64,000 nucleotides of DNA, taken from Ephydatia muelleri (lineage: Eukaryota; Porifera; Demospongiae; Spongillida; Spongillidae). The position numbers were made by a program, and so were the translations under genes. Location: contig JABACO010000001.1 of the NCBI GenBank assembly GCA_013339895.1, positions 14,048,332-14,112,331 of the forward strand, given 5' to 3'. Shown here piece by piece: positions 57,090 through 64,000 of this stretch. Below the pieces are notes generated by a model. It searched no databases and was not told the DNA's origin. It saw only the letters and a list, made by a program, of their open reading frames with translations. Numbering within the stretch: position 1 is the first letter of the stretch; each line of letters opens with the position of its first letter.

Positions 57090-57292
57090 TAGTGGTGGAA
57101 ACGTTTGGTGCATGGGGAAGAACACTCTCACTGGCAATACTACTTGTGGCACTAGCCAATTCATCTCGGGCTGCCATGCTAAATTCCATTTACTGCAGGC
57201 TAAGTCTACTCTTAGTTCATGCCAATGCTCGTGCTTTTATGGTCCATTCTAATACAGCCACAACATTGGACCTGCTTGAGGGTTATGAGTAG
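57090..57292 (+). pseudogene. Retroelement C-terminal relic in duplicate B, second piece
   Basis: The frame reads MVETFGAWGRTLSLAILLVA, then RAAMLNSIYCRLSLLLVHAN and ARAFMVHSN. It is the counterpart of 8,230-8,466 and also retains the VETFGAWG motif that the A copy has lost. Confidence 0.6.
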
Positions 57293-57753
57293 TTTTAAGC
57301 AGGGTTGTTAGTATAAATAAATGCATTTCTGTAATGTTGTTTATTAAATATGAGTAGTTCTAGATCGCATGTATTATGTACAATGCATCCTAAACGTGTA
57401 TGCATTTTGGAATGAGAATTACAAATTTGTATCACTGCAGATTAAATACAAGTGGATTTCGAATTATTGAAAAAATGTTTGAAAAAAATTCCTCATTTTC
57501 ATCCATTTCTAACAGGCAAGTTTTATGTTAGGACAGTTTGTATCCTTTGGCTTGCTATACTATCAGTAGTTAGTACACTTACAGCTAGTTCTCACATGTT
57601 GGTGATGCTGTAGTATTGAACTTACTGAATTCTAAGTATTACTATTGATGTGTGGTGAGTTGATGCTTACATTTTGTTTCTAAGTTGTGTGTCTAGTTAC
57701 TGTACACGCACATGTCTGTATCAATTATTTGAATTTTTGCTATTGCAATCTAG

Positions 57754-57797
57754 GATAATCAGAATTATCATATTGCCGCTGTGTCTAATCCCTCTTG
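57754..57797 (+). CDS. Receptor 3 exon: signal-peptide core
   Basis: 44 bases, same length and frame as 8,912-8,955; reads [15 protein letters not shown], followed by GTAAGT. Confidence 0.5.
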
Positions 57798-60700
57798 GTA
57801 AGTAGTTTATATAGGATACAGTACACAGTGTGTGCAAGATATTGTGCATATGTGCATTACTGTATGTACCGTACATTCACTAGTGTATTTACAAGTATTA
57901 AGAAACACTACCCCATATGCAAGTTAACACAAGAGCTACAGCGTGTGTGCTTAGTTGTAAACAAATTAAACCCATGAGTACAGTATATTTTACACCACTG
58001 TGCGTTGGTTATATAATCTCACACACAGCTCACTGGCCTGTAAATCATAGTCATGGATCAAAGTACAATATCACAATAGTAGACATTCAGTTTCATGGGA
58101 TGAGTGAAAATGCCTGTGTAACAATAATATCACCACAACTTTTATTAACTGTAGTTGTGTTCTCAACACCTGTAATAGGTTCAGCTATCTTCACCAATAT
58201 CACCAATGTGACCACATGTCTGGGATCACCTGCTGTTTTCACATGTGTGATCACTGAGTCACTGCCAATACTCTGGCTGATCAATGGAACACCAGTTCAA
58301 TCACCTCCTCCCACTACACCCCTCACCCCTGGTCCTGGTTCCCAGTCCACTCTGAGTGTTAATGCTACCAAAGAGCTTAATGGAACATCTGTGCAGTGTT
58401 ATTATACACCATCAGTGTTATTGCCATCTATTGTTAGTCCTCCAGCCTACTTATCAGTACAAGGTTTGTAATGGAGTGTGTCCATTCAGTTCTTCTTCAT
58501 GCAGTACTTGTACAGTATTGTGTACATCATATTTCCATGTTCCTATGAACATTTGCATCTGGCATTTGTACCTGTACTTGCATGTACACTTACATGCACA
58601 TAAATGATAGTGTACAGCACATTGAATGGAAACAGTTCAATGCATTGAGAAATAAGCTACTTGTTTGGTCAAATATATATTTGTGGCATTAATATACTTT
58701 TTTCACATACGGTACATGTACACTGTGTTTTATTGTCGGGTCGTTGCACAACTGCACACTGTACTTGATTGATCCTTCAGGTCCACCTGCCACTATCACG
58801 ATTACTAATACATCAAATGTGTTCTCAAATTCTTCTCGTGACAATGTCACTGTGAAGTTCATTTTACCGGTGAGTTACTTCAAATAAATATACTATTTAC
58901 ATATGTACTGTGCATCCAAACATTTATATGCACTATTAGCAGCAAGTCTTCTTTTAGTTACATGTATATGTATGTGCTGTACTGAATATATGCAATTTAC
59001 AGTACCAGGACTGCCCAGGTTTTGGAGTTTTGGAGGGGAGGGGGCCAAGAAGGGAGCATTTTATTTCCAGAAAGGATGCACCATAAGGGAAGACAGATCC
59101 TGACTATCTATCTTTAGTGTTTGAGTATGTGTGAGAGTGCATTTCTGCTGTCTTATTACGTTGTTATTAATGATAAGCATTACTTTGAACTGTGACTTAG
59201 GAAATAGTTTCATTTTTGTGTTACTAAAATGTCAAATACTATATTTTGGGCATGCACATTATTCTAAACATTCCATTCATTGTTAAATAGCTATGATTTC
59301 TCGCTAAATATGTACATTGTAATGTGTCTAATACTAGCACTTTTATATAATCAGAAATTGCTCAGCACCCCTTCCTCCTCCCCCAGACATGCACACAGCA
59401 TGTCATATAAATATGCTACGTGGATGTAAGATTATTAAATAGAATTCATAACCTGATCCTAGCATGTTAAAATGTTGATGAGTGTGCTTATCAATTCTCG
59501 CACATAGGCTTCCTCCTCTCAGTCTGTATTCCACTCGTGAACTTACTAAATCCTGCCCTTTTTTTCGCTAGTACTCGTGCTTATGTTCTCTTCATTCCTA
59601 CACAGAAACTATAGTACCAAAATACCTCCAATGTTTTTAAAAAGTCGATTGACATTCACAGCTTTACTACACACAAAGATGGCACGATCGGCTCCTTGTC
59701 TTTTGCTTCTATTTGGTTTTCTAGCATTCTATTGCATGTCTCACAAGTTACCAGTCCTCATGTCTCATTCCCATCCATTCCTTGCCTCTTGATCGATATC
59801 AGCCTGGCTGTAGCCTTTGCAGTGTTCTCCCATGCTGCTCTCGCTTTGCAATTTGGCCATTATTCAATCTGCGCTCATGTTCATGTGCTCTGCTCTCGCT
59901 GTCTTTAATACACAATCTCACGTGTTTCATTTCAGCTTGAGTTTGTTGTACACAAGGGTTCTAGGCTTGGCATGCGTGCATGCAGGATATCTATTTCTAT
60001 GGCACAATGCTTTCCTGATATTTGCCTTTTTGATTTTTTGGCTTCAGATTTACAGTGAGGTCTTTTTGCACCCACAGCTCTCACCCTCCCCCCTCTCACA
60101 CTATAGATTTAGGAGCTACATTCCCACAGCAATAGAACAGCCACTTGTATGTCATAAAAGATATCTAGATGTAGAATATGCGTGTACTGAATATTTTCCA
60201 TCATAATAATGCACCTGGTAGAGCATTGGGAAAGATCGAATCTATATTACTAACACTTCAGCCTGATGGAATGTACATGTAGCACACTTCTAATTCCTTT
60301 CTACATGTACATGTAAATAGTCTATGGTGTTGGTTTACTGTTGTGAAACATCTTACTGTAGTCTACACCAGGAGTATGTTATTACACAATAACGGCTAAG
60401 GCGATGGATGGGACTCCTGAAACAGCACTTGACAAGCCCTGTTCTGAAAGTGGAGGCATGATCAACATCAGTCTCTCCTTACGACCATTGAAACATTTCA
60501 ATGTCTTCTTCACTGCAAATAATGCGAAAGAAGTAAAAAATGCAACAATCAGTAAGCTCTGCTTTCAATATTGTCATTAATTTCTTATCATACATTAGTC
60601 CTTTGTCACTATGAATTACTGTACTTTAGGTACCTTCAGTGTTATCAATGTCACTGCAAGCACTTCGGGACCACAATGTGTCTACTACAACGATCACTCA

Positions 60701-61828
60701 CCAGCAATAGGATGTGTGATGCATCTAAATAACACAGCTTCTAATGAAACATACTGCAAAGTGGTTATGAAAGACCTGAATATACCAGTCAACACCTCCA
60801 TTTGTAACTCCTTCTACTCAAATGGTCCCCTGAGTGCAGGGATGTACATAGTAGACGCCTACGACATTGGAAGCGATGGAAATGTCTCGGGGTTAAAAGC
60901 AATCAGTCAACAGACATTAAAATGGCCAACTGCACCCCAAGGTATTTCCTGTTAAATGCTTCTATACACTGTACACTGAAATGTGTTTGTAACTTTAGGT
61001 AATCTCACAACCTCAGCCTCATCAGGATCAACATCTTTGTCGGGTGCGTAGTGTTGTGTGCTGTACATGAATTATGATAATTACATGTATGATGTGCAGT
61101 ATGGAAAAGGAAAAGGGTACAGTATGGGGATACAGTGGAGAAGGGTACAGTATGGGGATACAGTGGAGAAGGGTACAGTATGGGGATACACTGGAGAAGG
61201 GTACAGTATGGGGATACAGTGGAGAAGAGTACAGTATGGGGATACAGTGGAGAAGGGTACAGTATGGGGATACAGTGGAGAAGGGTACAGTATGGGGGGG
61301 ATACAGTGGAGAAGGGTACAGTATGGGGATGCAGTGGAGAAGGGTACAGTATGGGGATACAGTGGAGAAGGGTACAGTATTGGGGTACAGTGGAGAAGGG
61401 TACAGTATGGGGGTACAGTGGAGAAGGGTACAGTATGGAGATACAGTGGAGAAGGGTACAGTATGGGGATACAGTGGAGAAGGGTACAGTATGGGGGTAC
61501 AGTGGAGAAGGGTACAGTATGGGGATACTGGAGAAGAGTACAGTATGGGGATACAGTGGAGAAGGGTACAGTATGTTATAAAGTGGTGGAAAACTAAATT
61601 GTGAACTGTTATAAAATATATTTGTTCTGTCGTTGTGACTCTTTAGAGGCTGAATTGTTGTATGATATAACATCATAAATCCTAGATATGCAATGCCCAT
61701 GTGTTATGTTTGTACTTGTGGGTATATAGTCATACTTACTTGTATGTTTTATTCTCTTTCTTAAAGACGCAATTGTTGGCAGTGTGATTGGTGCTGTTAT
61801 TACTCTGCTTGTTGTGGGAAGTATTTAA
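57754..61828 (+). CDS. Receptor 3: Ig-FN3 receptor ending at the membrane segment
   Basis: Proposed join: 57754-57797, 58179-58463, 58781-58869, 60362-60551, 60630-60941, 60999-61043, 61767-61828. All phases agree and the model is open for 341 residues plus an unseen start. It has a hydrophobic leader, an Ig domain, one FN3-like domain from two exons, the cysteine-bearing domain, a Ser/Gly stalk and a hydrophobic segment ending in TAA. Relative to receptor 1 it lacks the first FN3 exon and the whole cytoplasmic tail. The small-residue stalk followed by a hydrophobic C-terminus looks like a GPI-anchor signal, though a decaying gene is an alternative. Confidence 0.6.
58179..58463 (+). CDS. Receptor 3 exon: Ig-like domain
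   Basis: 95 codons, phase 1-1, with [16 protein letters not shown] and SVQCYYT as in receptor 1. Substitutions are few (IFTNITNV for the start; NATKELNGT for TATNELNGT). An open frame continues upstream to 57,917 without a splice site being required; the homologous upstream stretch in duplicate A carries a stop, so I favour the splice acceptor TAATAG. Confidence 0.8.
58781..58869 (+). CDS. Receptor 3 exon: FN3 first half
   Basis: 89 bases, identical in length to 10,451-10,539; [15 protein letters not shown] ... VKFILP, then GTGAGT. Confidence 0.7.
60362..60551 (+). CDS. Receptor 3 exon: FN3 second half
   Basis: 190 bases; STPGVCYYTITAKAMDG ... [15 protein letters not shown]. One additional cysteine (DKPCSES) relative to receptor 1 (DKPYSES). 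Confidence 0.75.
60630..60941 (+). CDS. Receptor 3 exon: cysteine-containing ectodomain
   Basis: 312 bases, same length as 15,293-15,604; [36 protein letters not shown] and [15 protein letters not shown] are kept. The C-terminal cysteine of receptor 1 (PAICGV) is lost (KAISQQ). Confidence 0.75.
60999..61043 (+). CDS. Receptor 3 exon: Ser/Gly stalk
   Basis: 45 bases, phase 1-1; GNLTTSASSGSTSLS. Nine bases longer than in receptor 1. Confidence 0.65.
61097..61575. repeat. 28-bp minisatellite, copy B (about 16-17 units)
   Basis: Same unit as 15,749-16,042, in the equivalent intron. Variants include an insertion (GGGGGGG) and units shortened by a few bases. Long open frames on both strands are artefacts of the stop-free unit. 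Confidence 0.95.
61767..61828 (+). CDS. Receptor 3 exon: hydrophobic C-terminus with stop
   Basis: After acceptor TTAAAG the frame reads DAIVGSVIGAVITLLVVGSI and stops at TAA (61,826-61,828). A donor-like AAAAGTAAGA remains at 61,839, matching the receptor 1 exon end. The exon has lost nine bases within the membrane segment. Confidence 0.65.
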
Positions 61829-64000
61829 AAGTTGAAAAGTAAGATTTTATTGTAGTAAAGCTCTTGTCTGTGTACATGTATGTGTATTTCCTGCAAAGGT
61901 GATGCAGTTTAGTAATTTGTCCATTTAATTGAGTGCAAACAACTTTAATATTCAGTAACGTGAAATATTTTCATTCAATACATTACGCACCAGGCACAAT
62001 TGCATCATTTCTTGACAGTTTACTCACCATTACCAGATAGAATGTGTTTTTCTAACATGCAGACTTGCATGCAGTGATAAATTGCCATTTTCTTCATAAA
62101 AATGGCCAATTGGAATAATATTATTCAGTGTGGTGTATGTGACTACATGTACATACATGTATGTAATTGTAATCAAATTAGATATGTGAGATGATTTACC
62201 AGGGCAATATTTGTGCTTATCTATTGGTTTATTATGGAGATGCATGTATGCAGCGATGTTCATCAGATAACCCATCTCAGAATTATGCTTGTATGATCAG
62301 CATAGTTGCTTAAAGTAGATGGAATAGGCAGCAAGATTAACACGATTTAATAGTGTTAAATCTACATGCAATTTGGAGACAAATAAGTAACAGACAACAC
62401 AGCAGAATAGAGCTGCTCAAGTAGTTGCAATTTGCACTGTTATTATTTATGATCAAATTTAATAATTATTTAGGTTGAAAAACACATTCACCTGTTTTGG
62501 CTGAACAAACTCTAAATTCTTTCATCAGTAATTATTTCATCAGTAATTTCCTTATTTGTTTATTCCATTGATATGCTTTCGTGATTTAGATAAATTAAAT
62601 GTTAACCTGAATTCGGAACATGATATATGTAGCCCAAAGTGACAATTATGCAACCAGTTGCATAGAACTATTTGATATTGGATGTACAAGCTTGAATTCT
62701 ATAAATGTCAATATGGAAAATGCATTAGTTCCATGTGTGCAATTAGTTAATGTGTATAAAGCCAAGATTCAATTGCCTTTGGGCATAGAATATTTAGCTA
62801 CTGTAAGTGTCAGTTAGATGATCTTTAACCTGTAGTCACAAACCACTGGTCCTGGATCTATGTTGGTGGTCCTAGAACTAGGACCAGCAATTACTGTACA
62901 TGTATACAGAATAAAATAATTCAAATAAACAATGACATTTTTAACATAATATTTTATTGTTGCCTGCAATCTCAGGTGAGTAAATAACAATTTAGAATAA
63001 ACACTTCAACCATTTACTCATTCATCAAGATTGTGAAAATTACTCTAAAACAGGCGATATATAAAAATTTCCTGAGTGGGCCTTTTAATGTGTCATGTAC
63101 AGTGCATTTCATTCCAGTCCAATTCTATAGTTCTCATTTTAATTTTCTTTTGCAGGTCACCACCTCCATTTGTTCATTTATAGTTCAAATGTGACTGACT
63201 GTATGCAATGTATACCTGTAGAGGATTATCTATGACTGTTACTATAACTGCAATTTATGTTAGATGTATATTATTTTTGTTGATTACCATGCTGTAATAA
63301 CATAACATCATTATGTAGAAACTTTATCATTTGATTTTTTGCAAGAAAAAAAAAAGTTTAACACCGCGTCCGTGAAATTCGAGTGTTTTTTTTGCATTTT
63401 TTGTCGAACTCACTTTTTCTAAAATTAGTCGGAAGGATTGCAATTGCTATTTATACATGCGTGCCTATTAGATCAACCCTCTGTATGTAGTTTGGCGTTA
63501 TAAATACATAGTAACTCGTTATGTTTTGGAAACTGCATTCGTTTAAAGTGTAGAAGTACGACCGTTCCGCAAAAGGTACACATTTTTCTGAGGTGTTTTC
63601 AATGCTCAATAACAGGATCCTTATACTCACCTCGATCGGATAGGTAGGGTTTGCAACAAATTTGGCTGCATGCGTTCGTGCTACAATGGAAACTAACACT
63701 CAGACAGTTCAACCTCGTTTCAAGACTTATTTATTATTACTAACCATTATAATAATTCACGCGCGTCTAAAAAAATTTAAATATTTTTATTACGTGTAAG
63801 TTTACGCGTAAAACACATACATGTACATAAACAGGTTAGTTACTAGCTGCACGCATGTGTTCTTTAACTCTAGACACTAGTTCTGGCTTGTTCCCAGTTT
63901 TCTTCAGGTGATGATGACTCAGGTACACCTCTAGCTCGTACTTCTTCCATTGAGTCAGTTCCTTTTCCATATCAATTTCTTCATATGCTATCCTGGGCTT
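61829..64000. other. Downstream flank, no gene identified
   Basis: No convincing tail or ITIM exon for receptor 3 was found. A 65-codon frame (62,620-62,817) ends LGIEYLATVSVS, which does not fit the ITIM spacing. The last 200 bases on the minus strand contain a frame that may continue beyond the window. Confidence 0.4.

Larger units (their letters stand above)
52950..61900 (+). repeat. Segmental duplicate B
   Basis: This is the same-order counterpart of 1,398-16,500. Matching blocks include 53,350-54,330, 54,330-55,400, 55,860-56,165, 56,727-58,463 and 58,490-61,850. It lacks the DIRS-like element and one FN3 exon and has a foldback repeat at 55,440-55,868. Confidence 0.85.

Noticed and set aside
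57917-58178. Open frame running directly into the receptor 3 Ig exon
   Set aside because: The homologous stretch in duplicate A has a stop (TAA near 9,312), and the conserved TAATAG acceptor with matching phase explains the start better.
61005-61700. A 231-codon minus-strand frame and three long plus-strand frames
   Set aside because: Same minisatellite artefact; the flanking exons are on the + strand and the repeat lies in their intron.
62620-62817. 65-codon frame ending IEYLATVSVS, a possible tail exon for receptor 3
   Set aside because: The tyrosine context (IEYLAT) does not fit the ITIM consensus and no similarity to the known tail exons is evident; receptor 3 also stops upstream.

Overview
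This is a stretch of animal (metazoan) nuclear DNA. It is AT-rich, split into GT-AG introns, full of transposon debris and microsatellites, and carries extracellular immunoglobulin (Ig) and fibronectin III (FN3) modules in separate phase-1 exons. Nothing in it looks prokaryotic. The style (small exons, sponge-like Ig/FN3 receptors, frequent TACATGTA words) suggests a demosponge or another early-branching animal, but that is inference and I cannot name the species.

The biological core is a small family of Ig/FN3 membrane receptors on the + strand. Receptor 1 (8,912-27,047) can be read through ten exons whose splice phases all agree: signal-peptide core, Ig, FN3, a second FN3 split over two exons, a cysteine-bearing domain, a Ser/Thr linker, a transmembrane helix, a tail exon and a last exon. 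The last exon encodes two tyrosine motifs that fit the ITIM consensus (SHYGEI and IKYATV, 23 residues apart). A degraded second copy (28,031-29,965) keeps the ITIM exon almost unchanged but has a frameshifted membrane exon and a stop in its tail exon. A third copy (57,754-61,828) lacks the first FN3 exon and ends inside the membrane exon, so it would be tailless or GPI-anchored. Together these resemble the paired inhibitory/tailless receptor arrangement known from animal immune loci.

The first and third copies lie in two long segmental duplicates: A (about 1,398-16,500) and B (about 52,950-61,900). Comparing them dates several insertions. A has gained a hAT-like element whose end lies at 1,393 and a 3-kb DIRS-like retrotransposon (10,732-13,748) that is absent from B. 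B has lost or never had one FN3 exon. Both carry the same (GA)n tract and a 28-bp minisatellite, in different copy numbers.

Intron 7 of receptor 1 holds a roughly 6-kb imperfect palindrome (about 17,040-23,095) with long CA/TG tracts. Between the receptor copies (30-53 kb) the DNA is transposon-rich. It holds relics of hAT transposases, of a reverse transcriptase with a YIDD box, of a Ty3/gypsy integrase C-terminus, and of an uncharacterised animal gene family marked by a GGDKGGG motif. It also holds several MITE-like and foldback elements, one nested inside another. Most long open frames in the low-complexity tracts are artefacts.
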